From Streptococcus taonis (GTDB taxonomy: Bacteria > Bacillota > Bacilli > Lactobacillales > Streptococcaceae), in the NCBI RefSeq assembly GCF_029948085.1, contig NZ_JARZZP010000009.1, positions 43,004-107,003 on the forward strand: 64,000 bases of DNA, in the 5' to 3' direction. The notes under the pieces are model-generated. The model was given only the letters and a program-made list of their open reading frames with translations. It was not told the origin of the DNA and ran no database searches. This document shows positions 19,232-30,496 of this stretch, piece after piece (the first letter of the stretch is position 1; the number at the start of each line of letters is the position of its first letter). The position numbers and the translations under genes were made by a program.

Positions 19232-21628
19232 ATGGCTATTGCAAAAATCATTGTCGATGTTCCCTTGATGCAGACAGACCAGCCCTATAGCTACAAGATT
19301 CCTGAGGAATTTGAAGAGATGCTGGAAGTTGGTATGCGGGTTCATGTACCTTTTGGGAAGGCCAATCGCTTGATTCAGGGAATTGTTCTTGGAATGGAGT
19401 CTCAATCTGATGCAGATGTGGCAGACGAGGACTTGAAAGAGATTGCTGAGGTGCTGGACTTTTCTCCTGTTTTAACGGAGGAACAACTCTGGCTAGCTGA
19501 AGAACTACGTAAGTCAGTTTTTTCATACAAGATTACCATTCTAAAAGCTATGCTTCCTGGATTTTTGAACTCTAGCTATGATAAGATCCTCTACCCTCTG
19601 GAAGGCTTAAGTCAAGAAGATAGAGAACGCTTATTCGGTTCACAGGGGTCTCTAGCATTTTCATCTCTAGACTTAGAAAAGCAGGCTGAGATGATGCGAT
19701 TGACTCGAAAAAGGCTTTTAAAACTAGAGTACCAGGCTGTGGATCAGAAGAAGGTTAGGACGCAGTCTTGGGTTGAAGTTCATCTTGAACAGTTAGAAAA
19801 GCTAGAAATTTCAAATCGTGCCAAGAAGAAATTGGAACTGCGAGAATACTTATTAGTACATCCTGAAACAGTTCCTTTGGCTGATTTGTTAGAACATTAC
19901 TCACGTGAACAAGTTAATTTCTTTGTGGAACATGGTGCTATCACCATCGTGCAAAAAGAAGTGCAACGTTCAGCGGCTTATTTTGAAGGTATTGAATCTA
20001 GCCAATCTTTAGAGTTAAATCCAGAACAAAAAGAAGCCTGTGAGGCGGTTGTTGGAGCGATTGGGAAGAAACACCCTCCCTTTCTTTTACAAGGAATCAC
20101 TGGAAGTGGGAAAACGGAGGTTTACTTGCAGATTATCCAAGGGGCTTTGGATTTGGGAAAAACAGCGATTGTTCTAGTCCCGGAAATCTCTCTAACACCT
20201 CAAATGACCGAGCGATTTATTGCTCGTTTTGGTGAGAAAGTTGCCATTCTCCACTCTGGCTTGTCCAATGGTGAGAAGTACGATGAATGGCGCAAGGTGG
20301 AGCGAGGAGAAGCCCAGGTAGTTGTTGGTGCTAGGTCTGCCATTTTTGCACCTTTGAAAAATATAGGGGTTATCATTATCGATGAGGAGCACGAGGCCAG
20401 CTATAAGCAAGACAGCAATCCTCGTTACCATGCTAGAGATGTGGCTCTTTTACGAGCCCATTACAATCAAGCAGCTCTAGTCCTAGGTTCTGCGACACCG
20501 AGTCTAGAAAGTCGTGCGCGTGCTGGTAAGGGTGTCTATCAACATCTACGTCTAACTCAACGTGCCAATCCTTTAGCAAGTATTCCTCAAGTTCAACTGA
20601 TTGACTTCCGTGATTATATCGGGCAGAATGAAACATCAAATTTTACACCACCACTGATTGAGGCCATTCAAGATCGATTGGATAAAAAAGAGCAGGTTGT
20701 TCTCATGCTCAATCGCCGTGGCTATTCTAGCTTTGTCATGTGTCGGGAATGTGGGACCGTGGATACCTGTCCGAACTGCGATATTTCTCTGACGCTGCAC
20801 ATGGATACCAAGACGATGAACTGTCATTATTGTGGTTTTTCCAAAGAAATTCCTCATGTCTGTCCAAACTGTCAGAGTCGCAGTATTCGTTACTATGGAA
20901 CAGGAACTCAAAAGGCCTACGATGAGCTGGCTGAACTCTTTCCAGAGGCTCGCATTCTGCGAATGGATGTAGATACAACTCGTAAAAAAGGCAGTCACCA
21001 AGCTCTACTTGAACAATTTGGCAATGGTGAAGCGGACATATTGCTAGGAACCCAGATGATTGCCAAGGGCTTGGATTTTCCAAATGTGACCTTGGTTGGT
21101 GTTCTCAATGCGGATACAGCCTTGAATCTGCCTGATTTCCGTTCTTCTGAGAGAACCTTCCAACTCTTGACCCAGGTAGCTGGACGAGCAGGTCGAGCTG
21201 AGAAAGCAGGACAGGTCTTGATTCAGTCCTATAATCCTCAGCATTATGCCATTCGTTTTGCCAAGGATCAGGACTACGAAGGTTTCTATGCCTATGAAAT
21301 GGGTATCAGACGTCAGTTGGGTTACCCGCCTTATTATTTCACTATTGGGATTACCTTGTCTCATAAAAAAGAGGAAGAGGTTCTGAGACGTGCTTATCAA
21401 GTCATGGGTATTTTGAGGTCTGGTTTGTCGGATGCTAGTAAAATCCTAGGACCGACCCCTAAACCGATTGCTCGTACGCATAACCTCTATCATTATCAGA
21501 TTTTAATTAAATACCGTTTAGAAGATGAGCTTGGTCCAACCCTTAACCAGGTCTTGGCTTTGACACAAGAACGGGAAAATAGCGAACTTCGTCTCAGTAT
21601 TGATCACGAACCGCAACAGTTTTTATAA
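19232..21628 (+). CDS. priA: Primosomal replication protein N', helicase PriA
   Basis: 798 residues. The N-terminal DNA 3'-end-binding domain is followed by a superfamily 2 helicase with Walker A GITGSGKTEV (about residue 290) and box IIDEEHE. Zinc-binding cysteine pairs (CRECG, CPNC, CHYCG, CPNCQ) sit between the helicase lobes. It restarts stalled replication forks. GAAGGAGGTGAGG precedes the ATG. fmt follows 12 bp later. Confidence 0.97.
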   Translation: MAIAKIIVDVPLMQTDQPYSYKIPEEFEEMLEVGMRVHVPFGKANRLIQGIVLGMESQSDADVADEDLKEIAEVLDFSPVLTEEQLWLAEELRKSVFSYKITILKAMLPGFLNSSYDKILYPLEGLSQEDRERLFGSQGSLAFSSLDLEKQAEMMRLTRKRLLKLEYQAVDQKKVRTQSWVEVHLEQLEKLEISNRAKKKLELREYLLVHPETVPLADLLEHYSREQVNFFVEHGAITIVQKEVQRSAAYFEGIESSQSLELNPEQKEACEAVVGAIGKKHPPFLLQGITGSGKTEVYLQIIQGALDLGKTAIVLVPEISLTPQMTERFIARFGEKVAILHSGLSNGEKYDEWRKVERGEAQVVVGARSAIFAPLKNIGVIIIDEEHEASYKQDSNPRYHARDVALLRAHYNQAALVLGSATPSLESRARAGKGVYQHLRLTQRANPLASIPQVQLIDFRDYIGQNETSNFTPPLIEAIQDRLDKKEQVVLMLNRRGYSSFVMCRECGTVDTCPNCDISLTLHMDTKTMNCHYCGFSKEIPHVCPNCQSRSIRYYGTGTQKAYDELAELFPEARILRMDVDTTRKKGSHQALLEQFGNGEADILLGTQMIAKGLDFPNVTLVGVLNADTALNLPDFRSSERTFQLLTQVAGRAGRAEKAGQVLIQSYNPQHYAIRFAKDQDYEGFYAYEMGIRRQLGYPPYYFTIGITLSHKKEEEVLRRAYQVMGILRSGLSDASKILGPTPKPIARTHNLYHYQILIKYRLEDELGPTLNQVLALTQERENSELRLSIDHEPQQFL

Positions 21629-21640
21629 GAAGGAGAAGAT

Positions 21641-22576
21641 ATGACAAAATTAATCTTTATGGGGACTCCCGATTTTTCAGCAACCGTTTTGAAGGGACTT
21701 TTGTCAGATGATCGCTATGAGATTCTAGCAGTTGTAACTCAGCCAGACCGTGCGGTTGGACGTAAAAAAGTCATCCAAGAAACCCCAGTCAAACAAGCAG
21801 CCAAAGAGGCAGGACTTCCTATTTACCAACCTGAAAAATTATCGGGTAGTCCAGAGATGGAAGCTATCATGAATTTGGGAGCTGATGGGATTGTAACAGC
21901 CGCCTTTGGGCAATTTCTCCCAAGTAAACTCCTTGATAGCATGGATTTTGCAGTCAATGTTCATGCTTCTCTCCTGCCTAAGCACCGTGGTGGAGCTCCT
22001 ATTCATTATGCCTTGATTCAGGGTGATGAGGAGGCAGGAGTGACCATTATGGAAATGGTCAAGGAAATGGATGCAGGGGACATGATTTCTCGTCGCAGTA
22101 TTCCCATTACTGATGAGGACAATGTTGGAACCTTATTTGAAAAATTGGCAATTGTTGGTCGTGATCTGCTTTTGGATACTCTACCTGCTTATATAGCTGG
22201 TGAAATTCAGCCTCAACCACAGGACCCAAGTCAGGTTACATTTTCGCCAAATATCAAACCTGAGGAAGAAAAATTGGACTGGAACAAGACCAATCGTCAA
22301 CTCTTTAACCAAATCCGTGGGATGAATCCATGGCCAGTTGCTCATACTTTTCTAAAGGGCGAACGCTTCAAAATCTATGAAGCACTCCCTGTAGAAGGTC
22401 ATGGAACTCCAGGTGAGATTCTTTCCATCGGTAAGAAGGAATTGATTGTCGCAACAGCAGAAGGAGCCCTGTCTTTCAAACAGGTTCAACCAGCAGGAAA
22501 ACCTAAAATGGACATTGCTTCCTTCCTCAACGGTGTGGGACGAACTTTGGCAGTAGGAGAACGATTTGGTGACTAA
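21641..22576 (+). CDS. fmt: Methionyl-tRNA formyltransferase
   Basis: 311 residues. The formyltransferase signature [20 protein letters not shown] carries the catalytic Asn/His/Asp set, and the C-terminal tRNA-binding domain is complete. It formylates initiator Met-tRNA. AAGAAGGAGAAG precedes the ATG. Its last codons overlap the rsmB start. Confidence 0.96.
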   Translation: MTKLIFMGTPDFSATVLKGLLSDDRYEILAVVTQPDRAVGRKKVIQETPVKQAAKEAGLPIYQPEKLSGSPEMEAIMNLGADGIVTAAFGQFLPSKLLDSMDFAVNVHASLLPKHRGGAPIHYALIQGDEEAGVTIMEMVKEMDAGDMISRRSIPITDEDNVGTLFEKLAIVGRDLLLDTLPAYIAGEIQPQPQDPSQVTFSPNIKPEEEKLDWNKTNRQLFNQIRGMNPWPVAHTFLKGERFKIYEALPVEGHGTPGEILSIGKKELIVATAEGALSFKQVQPAGKPKMDIASFLNGVGRTLAVGERFGD

Positions 22577-23882
22577 AGTAGAAACGGCTAGAAGTCTAGC
22601 TCTGGCAGTGCTAGAGGACGTCTTTATCAATCAAGCATACTCAAATATTGCCTTAAATAAGCATCTCAAGGGAAGTCAACTGTCAGCAACTGACAAAGGT
22701 TTGGTGACAGAGCTTGTTTACGGGACTGTAGCCCGTAAACTAACTTTGGAATGGTACTTATCTCACTTTATTGAGGATAGAGAAAAGCTAGACAGCTGGC
22801 TCTATGTTTTGCTTCTCATGAGCGTCTATCAACTCCAATACTTGGATAAGCTTCCTGACCATGCAGTAGTCAATGAAGCGGTGGAACTGGCTAAACTTCG
22901 AAAAAAAGGTAGCGAAAAATTGGTCAATGCCGTCCTTCGCCGTATCTTGCGAGAAGGTTTGCCAGATATTGCCTCTATCAAGCGTAAAAATAAGCGTGAT
23001 TCTATCGCCTACTCTTTGCCAGTGTGGTTAGTTTCCAAGCTCAAGGAAGAGTACGGGGAAGAACGGGCACAAGCAATTTTTGAAAGTCTTTTGCAACGCA
23101 ATAAAGCCAGTATTCGCGTAACAGATTTGAGCCGAAAAGAGGAAATCAAAGCTCTGCTTGGTGCAAGTGATTCTCATTTATCTCCTGCTGGTCTGGTTAA
23201 GGAGCAGGGGCATTTTGCTGGTCATGACTTGTTTGCTGAGGGAGCTATTACTATCCAGGATGAGTCTAGTCAACTGGTTGCTCCAACTCTTGATTTACAA
23301 GGCACTGAGCAGGTTTTGGATGCCTGTGCAGCCCCAGGTGGGAAAACAGCCCATATGGCGTCTTATCTAACGACAGGTCAGGTAACAGCTCTGGATCTCT
23401 ACGACCATAAACTCACATTGATTCAAGAAAATGCTCAGCGTTTAGGTGTAGCAGATCGTGTGCAAACGCAAAAACTGGATGCTCGAAAAGTGCATGAGTT
23501 TTTTGGCAAGGATCAATTTGATAAGATTCTAGTCGATGCCCCTTGTTCAGGGATTGGTCTATTGCGTCGAAAACCAGATATCAAATATAATAAAGAGACA
23601 TCAGATTTTGCGTCATTACAGGAAATTCAGCTGGAAATATTAGGTAGTGTTTGTCAAACACTACGAAAAGGTGGTATAATAACCTATAGTACCTGCACTA
23701 TTGTCTCGGAAGAGAACTTTCAAGTGGTTCAAGCATTTTTAGAAAGTCATCCCGAGTTTGAGCAGGTTAAACTAGATCACGAATGCAAGGATATTCTAAA
23801 AGATGGCTGTATCCTTATTACTCCAGAATTATACGGAAGTGATGGATTCTTCATCAGCCAATTTCGTAAGATATCCAATTAG
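22569..23882 (+). CDS. rsmB: 16S rRNA m5C967 methyltransferase RsmB
   Basis: 437 residues from GTG 22569. An N-terminal NusB-like domain precedes the Rossmann methyltransferase, with SAM motif [14 protein letters not shown] and the two catalytic cysteines in DAPCSG and STCT. I prefer GTG 22569 over TTG 22566 because AGGAGA (22555-22560) is then 8 nt away. Either start overlaps the end of fmt by 8 to 11 bp, indicating coupled translation. Confidence 0.93.
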   Translation: MTKVETARSLALAVLEDVFINQAYSNIALNKHLKGSQLSATDKGLVTELVYGTVARKLTLEWYLSHFIEDREKLDSWLYVLLLMSVYQLQYLDKLPDHAVVNEAVELAKLRKKGSEKLVNAVLRRILREGLPDIASIKRKNKRDSIAYSLPVWLVSKLKEEYGEERAQAIFESLLQRNKASIRVTDLSRKEEIKALLGASDSHLSPAGLVKEQGHFAGHDLFAEGAITIQDESSQLVAPTLDLQGTEQVLDACAAPGGKTAHMASYLTTGQVTALDLYDHKLTLIQENAQRLGVADRVQTQKLDARKVHEFFGKDQFDKILVDAPCSGIGLLRRKPDIKYNKETSDFASLQEIQLEILGSVCQTLRKGGIITYSTCTIVSEENFQVVQAFLESHPEFEQVKLDHECKDILKDGCILITPELYGSDGFFISQFRKISN

Positions 23883-23897
23883 GAAGGAACTGACACA

Positions 23898-24638
23898 ATG
23901 GAGATTTCATTATTAACAGATGTGGGTCAGAAGCGTACAAATAATCAAGACTATGTCAATCTTTTTGTCAATCGTGCTGGTCGCACGATGATCATCTTGG
24001 CTGATGGGATGGGAGGTCATCGCGCAGGAAATATTGCCAGTGAGATGGCAGTTACGGACCTAGGTGTTGCCTGGGTTGATACGCAGATCGACACCGTTAA
24101 TGAAGTTCGCGAATGGTTTGCCCACCATCTAGAAGTTGAAAATCAAAAGATTTATCAACTAGGACGAGATGAAGCCTACAAGGGAATGGGGACAACCCTC
24201 GAAGCTCTTGCAGTTATCGGAAATCAGGCAATTTATGCCCATATCGGAGATTCTAGAATCGGTCTCATTCGAGGGGAAGAGTACCGTCAACTGACAAGTG
24301 ATCATTCTTTGGTCAATGAATTGCTCAAGGCAGGTCAATTGACACCTGAAGAAGCTGAAGCACATCCACAAAAGAATATCATCACCCAATCTATCGGACA
24401 AAAAGACGAAATTCAACCTGATTTTGGAATTGTCAGCTTGGAAGCAGGTGACTATCTGGTCATGAATAGTGACGGTCTAACCAATATGATTTCAGGCAGT
24501 GAGATCTATGATATTGTGACAAGCGATATTTCGCTTGATGATAAGGCAGCCACTTTGGTACGCTTTGCCAACAATGCCGGAGGGCTTGATAATATTACAG
24601 TTGCCCTTGTTTCGATTAAGGAGGAGGCGGCACTATGA
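23898..24638 (+). CDS. phpP: PP2C-type serine/threonine phosphatase PhpP
   Basis: 246 residues. PP2C metal-binding motifs are clear: [27 protein letters not shown] and the final [10 protein letters not shown]. It removes phosphate from StkP and its targets. GGAAGGAACTGACACA precedes the start. The stop overlaps the stkP start in an ATGA join, so the kinase and phosphatase are made together. Confidence 0.96.
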   Translation: MEISLLTDVGQKRTNNQDYVNLFVNRAGRTMIILADGMGGHRAGNIASEMAVTDLGVAWVDTQIDTVNEVREWFAHHLEVENQKIYQLGRDEAYKGMGTTLEALAVIGNQAIYAHIGDSRIGLIRGEEYRQLTSDHSLVNELLKAGQLTPEEAEAHPQKNIITQSIGQKDEIQPDFGIVSLEAGDYLVMNSDGLTNMISGSEIYDIVTSDISLDDKAATLVRFANNAGGLDNITVALVSIKEEAAL

Positions 24639-26518
24639 TCCAGATCGGCAAGATTTTTGCCGGGCGGTATCGGATTATCAAACAAATTGGCCGTGGAGGT
24701 ATGGCAGATGTCTACCTGGCCAAGGATTTGATTTTAGACGGGGAAGAGGTAGCTGTTAAGGTCTTGAGGACTAACTACCAGACTGACCCGATTGCTGTTG
24801 CGCGTTTTCAGCGTGAAGCGCGTGCAATGGCTGACTTAGATCATCCCCATATCGTTCGGATAACGGATATCGGCGAAGAGGACGGTCAACAGTACCTAGC
24901 TATGGAATATGTAGCTGGTCTTGATCTCAAGCGCTATATCAAAGAACACTATCCCCTCTCAAATGAAGAAGCTGTCCGTATCATGGGTCAGATTCTCTTA
25001 GCGATGCGCTTGGCGCACACTAAAGGTATTGTCCATCGTGACTTAAAACCTCAAAATATTCTTTTAACTCCTGATGGAACGGCTAAGGTGACGGACTTTG
25101 GGATTGCTGTAGCCTTTGCAGAGACAAGTCTGACTCAGACCAATTCTATGTTGGGTTCTGTCCACTACTTGTCACCTGAGCAGGCTCGTGGCTCTAAGGC
25201 AACTGTGCAGAGTGACATCTATGCCATGGGGATTATTTTCTACGAGATGCTGACAGGGCATATCCCTTATGATGGCGATAGTGCAGTAACCATTGCCCTC
25301 CAGCATTTTCAAAAACCACTTCCTTCGGTTATAGCTGAAAATCCATCTGTTCCCCAAGCTTTGGAGAATGTGGTCATCAAAGCAACTGCTAAAAAGCTTA
25401 CAGATCGATACCAGTCGGTTTCAGAGATGTATGTTGATTTGTCTAGCAGTCTATCTTATAACCGCAGAAATGAACCTAAACGTGTTTTTGATGACGCCAC
25501 TAAGGCGGACACAAAGACATTGCCAAAGGTTCCTCAAACAACCTTGACCTCCATTCCTAAGGTGCAACCACAGACAGATAGCCATCAGGCAACTAAAGCT
25601 AGTCCAGAAGCAAGTGCTAAAAAATCCGTGGAAAAACCAGTGAAAAAACGTCGTTTTAAAGCACGTTATCTAGTTCTACTAGCAAGTTTCGTACTGGTTG
25701 CCGCTTCTTTGGTGTGGATTTTATCCAGAACACCAGCTACTGTTGAGATTCCAAAAGTTGCAGGTCAAACTGTTGCTGAAGCTAAGGAAACCTTGAAAAA
25801 AGCGAATTTTGAAATTGGTGAGGAGAAGACCGAAGCTAGTGATACCGTAGAAGAAGGTCGGGTCATCCGAACAGATCCAGATGCTGGCTCAGCTCGCAAA
25901 GAAGGGTCTAAAGTTAATCTAATCATATCTTCAGGTAAACAATCATTTAAGATTGGAAACTATATTGGACGCAAATCTACTGATGTTATTGCAGAATTGA
26001 AAGGGAAAAAAGTTCCTGAAAATCTGATTAAGATTGAGGAAGAAGAGTCCAGTGAATCAGAACCAGGTGTGGTTTTAAAACAGAGCTTAGCAGAAGGTAC
26101 GACTTATGATCTTAGCAAGGCAACTTCTATCGTTTTGACTGTTGCTAAAAAGGTGACAACCGTGACCATGCCAAGTTATATTGGCTCAAGTCTTGAATTT
26201 ACAAAGAATAACTTAATTCAGATTGTTGGTGTCAAGGAAGCTAATATCGAAGTAGTAGAGGTTTCGACAGCACCTGAGGGCACTGCTGAAGGAACTGTTA
26301 TCGATCAAAGTCCAAAACTAGGTGCGAAAGTTGATCTAAGTACGACACGTATAAAGATCTCTATTTATAAACCAAAAACTCCACCATCATCTTCTTCTGT
26401 TCCATCTTCGAGCCAGCGTAACTCTAACAGAGCAGATAATACGGTGCCATCTCAAAGTTCATCTACTCCATCTTCGTCTACGCAAACTCATGCGGACGAA
26501 CATAACACTGATAACTAA
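24635..26518 (+). CDS. stkP: Serine/threonine kinase StkP with three PASTA domains
   Basis: 627 residues. The kinase domain (about 1-275) has the glycine loop [12 protein letters not shown], the VAVKVL lysine, HRDLKPQN and DFG (VTDFGIA). A basic juxtamembrane stretch leads to one membrane helix ([19 protein letters not shown], near 350). Outside lie three PASTA repeats beginning near [17 protein letters not shown] and VTMPSYIG, then a Ser-rich tail. The kinase senses muropeptides and controls septal wall synthesis and division. From memory the pneumococcal protein has four PASTA repeats and about 659 residues, so this one seems to lack one internal repeat. Confidence 0.95.
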   Translation: MIQIGKIFAGRYRIIKQIGRGGMADVYLAKDLILDGEEVAVKVLRTNYQTDPIAVARFQREARAMADLDHPHIVRITDIGEEDGQQYLAMEYVAGLDLKRYIKEHYPLSNEEAVRIMGQILLAMRLAHTKGIVHRDLKPQNILLTPDGTAKVTDFGIAVAFAETSLTQTNSMLGSVHYLSPEQARGSKATVQSDIYAMGIIFYEMLTGHIPYDGDSAVTIALQHFQKPLPSVIAENPSVPQALENVVIKATAKKLTDRYQSVSEMYVDLSSSLSYNRRNEPKRVFDDATKADTKTLPKVPQTTLTSIPKVQPQTDSHQATKASPEASAKKSVEKPVKKRRFKARYLVLLASFVLVAASLVWILSRTPATVEIPKVAGQTVAEAKETLKKANFEIGEEKTEASDTVEEGRVIRTDPDAGSARKEGSKVNLIISSGKQSFKIGNYIGRKSTDVIAELKGKKVPENLIKIEEEESSESEPGVVLKQSLAEGTTYDLSKATSIVLTVAKKVTTVTMPSYIGSSLEFTKNNLIQIVGVKEANIEVVEVSTAPEGTAEGTVIDQSPKLGAKVDLSTTRIKISIYKPKTPPSSSSVPSSSQRNSNRADNTVPSQSSSTPSSSTQTHADEHNTDN

Positions 26519-26520
26519 AT

Positions 26521-26558
26521 AATCTTTGTCACAGTTTTTGTGGCAAAGATTTTTTTTC
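26521..26558 (+). terminator. Terminator after stkP
   Basis: AATCTTTGTCAC pairs with GTGGCAAAGATT around an AGTTTTT loop, followed by a run of T. Confidence 0.8.
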
Positions 26559-26606
26559 CTTCGAAATTATGATAAAATAAAATGGAGTTTGAAAAAGGAG
26601 GGAAAC

Positions 26607-27365
26607 ATGGAAGAATCAAAAAAACTGAATGCAGTTATTGATGTCATCATGCTGGCAGGAACGATTTTACTCCGTAATGGTTCTGAGATTTATCGTGTTG
26701 AAGATACTATGATTCGGATTGCTCATTCACAGGGCATTATGGATTGTAATGTTTTAGCCATGCCTGCCGCCATTTTTTTCTCCATTGAAAATACAAATAT
26801 CTCTCGTATGAAGCGAGTGACCTCCTCTGCTTATAATATTGAGAAGGTGTGTGATGTCAACCAGATTTCACGGCAGCTTGTATCAGGACAGCTTGATTTG
26901 GAGACAGCCTTTATCCAACTAAAGGAATTGAATGCCAAGGCATCTCCCTATACCAATGTTCAACTAACTGCTGCAGCGACCCTCAGTGCTCCTTTCTTTT
27001 CAATCATGTTTGGTGGGAATGTCTACGATGCCATCGGAGCAGGAGTGGCGACCTTGTTTGCTTTTACTTGCTCTCTCTATGTAGAGAAGTTTATTCGTAT
27101 CCCTTTTATGACTGCTTTCGCAGGAGCACTTGTCTTTGGTTTGATTGCACAATTTTGGGCGCGCTATTCTGGCTTGCCGTCGACAGCTGATTTGGTAATT
27201 GCGGGTGCGGTCATGCCTTTTGTACCTGGAATTGCCCTGACTAATGCTGTTCGAGATATTATGACCAATCATATCAACTCTGGTATGAGCAAGATGTTTG
27301 AATCCTTGCTGATCACCCTTGCCTTAGGGGCTGGAACATCAGTCGCCCTCTTACTCATGAACTAA
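26607..27365 (+). CDS. Threonine/serine exporter-type protein, large subunit (ThrE family)
   Basis: 252 residues from ATG 26607, which has AAAGGAGGG upstream; an upstream in-frame start at 26526 has no such site. The N-terminal region (MLAGTILLRNGSEIYRVEDT) is the hallmark of the DUF1212/ThrE N-terminal domain, followed by about five membrane helices. In Firmicutes this half and a separate small membrane protein together equal ThrE of Corynebacterium, which exports threonine and serine. The small partner follows after 1 bp. Confidence 0.85.
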   Translation: MEESKKLNAVIDVIMLAGTILLRNGSEIYRVEDTMIRIAHSQGIMDCNVLAMPAAIFFSIENTNISRMKRVTSSAYNIEKVCDVNQISRQLVSGQLDLETAFIQLKELNAKASPYTNVQLTAAATLSAPFFSIMFGGNVYDAIGAGVATLFAFTCSLYVEKFIRIPFMTAFAGALVFGLIAQFWARYSGLPSTADLVIAGAVMPFVPGIALTNAVRDIMTNHINSGMSKMFESLLITLALGAGTSVALLLMN

Positions 27366-27366
27366 T

Positions 27367-27816
27367 ATGACACTAACAACATTTTTATTGCAAGCTCTGG
27401 CAAGTTTGCTTGCCATTATTACCTTTTTAATCGTTTTAAATGTCCAGCGTTCCATGCTTATCCCTGGTGGAGTTTTAGGAATGTCTATCTGGCTACTCTA
27501 TCTGATACTCAAGGAACCAACCAATGTTATTTTGGCAACCTTTATTGCTGCGGTGATTGGTTCTTGTGTCAGCCAAATTATGAGTATCCTCTATAAGACA
27601 CCAGCGGTTGTTTTTGCTCTGGCAATATTGGCGCCGCTAGTGCCAGGTTATCTGTCCTATCGAACCACATCCTTCTTCGTTACAGGTGACTACGGTCATG
27701 CCATTTCTAGTGCCATGTTAGTCATGATGCTAGCTCTCGTTATCTCTATTGGAATGGCCAGTGGGACAGTTCTGTTGAAATTGTATCATTATCTCAAAAA
27801 GAATCGAGCTAGCTAA
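27367..27816 (+). CDS. Threonine/serine exporter-type protein, small subunit
   Basis: 149 residues, four to five membrane helices, matching the DUF3815/ThrE_2 half of the exporter (VLNVQRSMLIPGGVLGM and LAPLVPGYLSYR segments). It starts one base after the stop of the larger half, so the two probably form one transporter. A terminator overlaps its 3' end. Confidence 0.82.
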   Translation: MTLTTFLLQALASLLAIITFLIVLNVQRSMLIPGGVLGMSIWLLYLILKEPTNVILATFIAAVIGSCVSQIMSILYKTPAVVFALAILAPLVPGYLSYRTTSFFVTGDYGHAISSAMLVMMLALVISIGMASGTVLLKLYHYLKKNRAS

Positions 27817-27830
27817 GACTCGATTTTTTT
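27802..27830 (+). terminator. Terminator overlapping the exporter stop codon
   Basis: AATCGAG (27802-27808) pairs with CTCGATT (27819-27825), followed by TTTTTT. The stem starts inside the last codons of the small subunit gene. Confidence 0.75.
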
Positions 27831-27996
27831 GTGCTGATCGGTTTATGCTAGGACCTTGCTTGATTAAAGTCTGATACTTAAATTTATGAGCAAACTTGAT
27901 TTGGGGAATCAAGTCTTTTTTCGTGCTTTTGACTTCAATTGTGATAAAATAGAGGTGAACGATTTTTTACAATGAATGATAAAAATAGAGGTAAAT

Positions 27997-29169
27997 ATGA
28001 CAATCGGTATTGATAAGATTGGTTTTGCGACCAGTCAATACGTTTTGAAATTACAAGATTTAGCAGAAGCTCGAGGGACTGATCCTGAAAAATTGAGTAA
28101 AGGACTCCTTTTAAAAGAATTGAGTATTGCTCCTTTAACAGAGGATATTGTTACCTTGGCTGCCAGTGCAGGAAATTCTATCCTGACTGAAGAAGAGAAG
28201 CAAGAGATTGATATGGTTATCGTAGCGACAGAATCTGGAGTCGATCAAAGTAAGGCGGCTGCGGTTTTTGTACACGGTCTACTTGGAATTCAACCTTTTG
28301 CTCGTAGTTTTGAAATCAAAGAAGCTTGCTATGGTGCGACTGCGGCCCTTCACTATGCTAAGTTACACGTAGAAAATTCTCCAAAATCAAAAGTTTTGGT
28401 ACTAGCCAGTGATATTGCAAGGTATGGTGTTGAAACTCCTGGGGAACCAACTCAAGGAGCAGGTTGTGTTGCCATGTTGATTAGCCAAAATCCACGTGTT
28501 ATGGTCTTCAACAACGATAACGTTGCGCAGACTCGTGATATCATGGACTTTTGGCGTCCAAATTATTCAACGACACCATTTGTAAATGGAGTCTACTCAA
28601 CACAGCAGTATCTTGATAGTTTGAAAACGACTTGGGAAGAGTACCAAAAGCGTTATGACTGTAACTTGGACGATTTTGAAGCTGTATGTTTCCACTTGCC
28701 ATATCCAAAGCTAGCTCTCAAGGGTTTGAAGAAAATTCTCGACAAATCCTTGCCTCAAGAGAAGAAGGACTTGCTTCAAAAGCACTTTGATGAATCTATT
28801 ATTTATAGCCAAAAAGTTGGGAACATTTATACAGGTTCACTTTTTTTAGGTCTCTTGTCTCTTCTTGAAAATTCTGATAGCCTAAAAGCTGGGGATAAGA
28901 TTGCCCTCTACAGCTATGGTAGTGGGGCTGTATCTGAGTTCTTTAGTGTAGAATTGGTTGAAGGTTTTGAAAAACAATTGCAAAAAAATCGTCTAGAATT
29001 GCTAGACCAACGTCAGTCCTTGAATGTTGCTGATTATGAGAGAATCTTCTTTGAGGAAGCAAACTTGGATGAGTCAGGTTCTGCAACCATGTCAGGTTTT
29101 GAAGGGCAAGACTATGCCCTCGTTGAGATTGTAGAACACCAACGTCGCTACAGCAAGGTTGAAAAATAA
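27997..29169 (+). CDS. mvaS: Hydroxymethylglutaryl-CoA synthase
   Basis: 390 residues from ATG 27997, which has AGAGGT just upstream; an in-frame ATG at 27976 lacks it. The catalytic cysteine is in KEACYGATAALH and the glutamate in VVIVATESGVD. It condenses acetyl-CoA with acetoacetyl-CoA for the mevalonate route to isoprenoids. The stop overlaps the mvaA start by one base. Confidence 0.96.
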   Translation: MTIGIDKIGFATSQYVLKLQDLAEARGTDPEKLSKGLLLKELSIAPLTEDIVTLAASAGNSILTEEEKQEIDMVIVATESGVDQSKAAAVFVHGLLGIQPFARSFEIKEACYGATAALHYAKLHVENSPKSKVLVLASDIARYGVETPGEPTQGAGCVAMLISQNPRVMVFNNDNVAQTRDIMDFWRPNYSTTPFVNGVYSTQQYLDSLKTTWEEYQKRYDCNLDDFEAVCFHLPYPKLALKGLKKILDKSLPQEKKDLLQKHFDESIIYSQKVGNIYTGSLFLGLLSLLENSDSLKAGDKIALYSYGSGAVSEFFSVELVEGFEKQLQKNRLELLDQRQSLNVADYERIFFEEANLDESGSATMSGFEGQDYALVEIVEHQRRYSKVEK

Positions 29170-30443
29170 TGAAAAAAAATTGGAATGGATTTGCTAAAAA
29201 ATCAATTCAAGAGCGCCTAGAGCTTGTTAAGTCTCAGGCGCTTACTTCTATGGAAGCCCAAGAAAGTCTCGAGCAAAATGAAAATCTTAGTATAGCAGTT
29301 GCGGACCAACTGAGTGAAAATGTAGTGGGGACCTTCTCGCTTCCTTACTCAGTAGTTCCAGAAGTTCTGGTAAATGGTCAGGAGTATACCGTTCCCTATG
29401 TCACCGAAGAACCATCTGTTGTTGCTGCAGCTAGTTTTGCCAGCAAAATTATCAAAAGAGCAGGCGGTTTTACTGCTCAGGTTCACCAACGTCAAATGAT
29501 CGGTCAAGTGGCTCTCTATCAAGTCCCAGATAGGGACTTAGCTTGCCAGGCTATTCTGAGTCAAAAGTCGGAACTGATGGAACTGGCAAATCAAGCCTAT
29601 CCCTCTATTGTCAAACGTGGTGGTGGAGCGAGAGAGCTAACAGTTGAAAAAATTTCTGGTGAGGCTGACTTTTTAGTAGTTTATCTCCATGTCGATACTC
29701 AGGAAGCCATGGGAGCTAATATGCTCAATACCATGCTTGAAGCTTTAAAACCAAGTCTAGAGGCTCTCAGTCAAGGGCAAAGTTTAATGGGGATCCTATC
29801 CAACTATGCCACAGATTCTCTAGTAACAGCAACTTGTCGTATTGCCTTTCGTTATTTGAGTCGCCAGAAGGATGAAGCGCGTGAGTTGGCAGAAAAAATG
29901 GTTTTAGCCAGTCAGTTTGCTCAGGCAGATCCTTATCGAGCAGCGACTCACAACAAGGGAATCTTTAACGGAATCGATGCTCTCTTGATTGCTACTGGAA
30001 ATGATTGGCGTGCTATAGAAGCGGGAGCGCATGCTTATGCAAGTCATGATGGCGCCTATCGAGGACTCAGTCGTTGGACTATAGATTTGGAAAACGAAGA
30101 GCTTATTGGAGAGATGACCATGCCGATGCCAGTTGCCACTAAGGGTGGTTCGATTGGTCTCAATCCTCGTGTTGTCCTCAGTCATGAGTTGCTAGGTCAT
30201 CCATCAGCTAAGGAATTAGCTCAAATTATTGTTTCGATTGGTCTCGCTCAAAACTTTGCAGCTCTTAAGGCTCTTGTCAGTACAGGGATTCAGCATGGAC
30301 ACATGAAACTTCAAGCAAAATCTCTAGCGCTTTTAGCAGGAGCTACAGAGAAAGAAGTACCTAAACTAGTGGAAAGCTTGATTGCTGAAAAGACTTTTAA
30401 TCTAGAAAAAGCCCAAACTCTTTTGAAAAACTTAAGATCATAA
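29169..30443 (+). CDS. mvaA: Hydroxymethylglutaryl-CoA reductase, class II
   Basis: 424 residues. Signatures of the degradative-type (class II) reductase are PYVTEEPSVVAAAS (catalytic Glu), the nucleotide site region DAMGANMLNTM (here EAMGANMLNTMLE) and GHMKLQAKSLAL with the catalytic His. It reduces HMG-CoA to mevalonate. It overlaps mvaS by one base and forms a two-gene operon with it. Confidence 0.96.
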   Translation: MKKNWNGFAKKSIQERLELVKSQALTSMEAQESLEQNENLSIAVADQLSENVVGTFSLPYSVVPEVLVNGQEYTVPYVTEEPSVVAAASFASKIIKRAGGFTAQVHQRQMIGQVALYQVPDRDLACQAILSQKSELMELANQAYPSIVKRGGGARELTVEKISGEADFLVVYLHVDTQEAMGANMLNTMLEALKPSLEALSQGQSLMGILSNYATDSLVTATCRIAFRYLSRQKDEARELAEKMVLASQFAQADPYRAATHNKGIFNGIDALLIATGNDWRAIEAGAHAYASHDGAYRGLSRWTIDLENEELIGEMTMPMPVATKGGSIGLNPRVVLSHELLGHPSAKELAQIIVSIGLAQNFAALKALVSTGIQHGHMKLQAKSLALLAGATEKEVPKLVESLIAEKTFNLEKAQTLLKNLRS

Positions 30444-30496
30444 GAAAAACTCAGACTGGTTTGATTTTTTGCGCTTTTTACTGTTTTTTCAAATAA

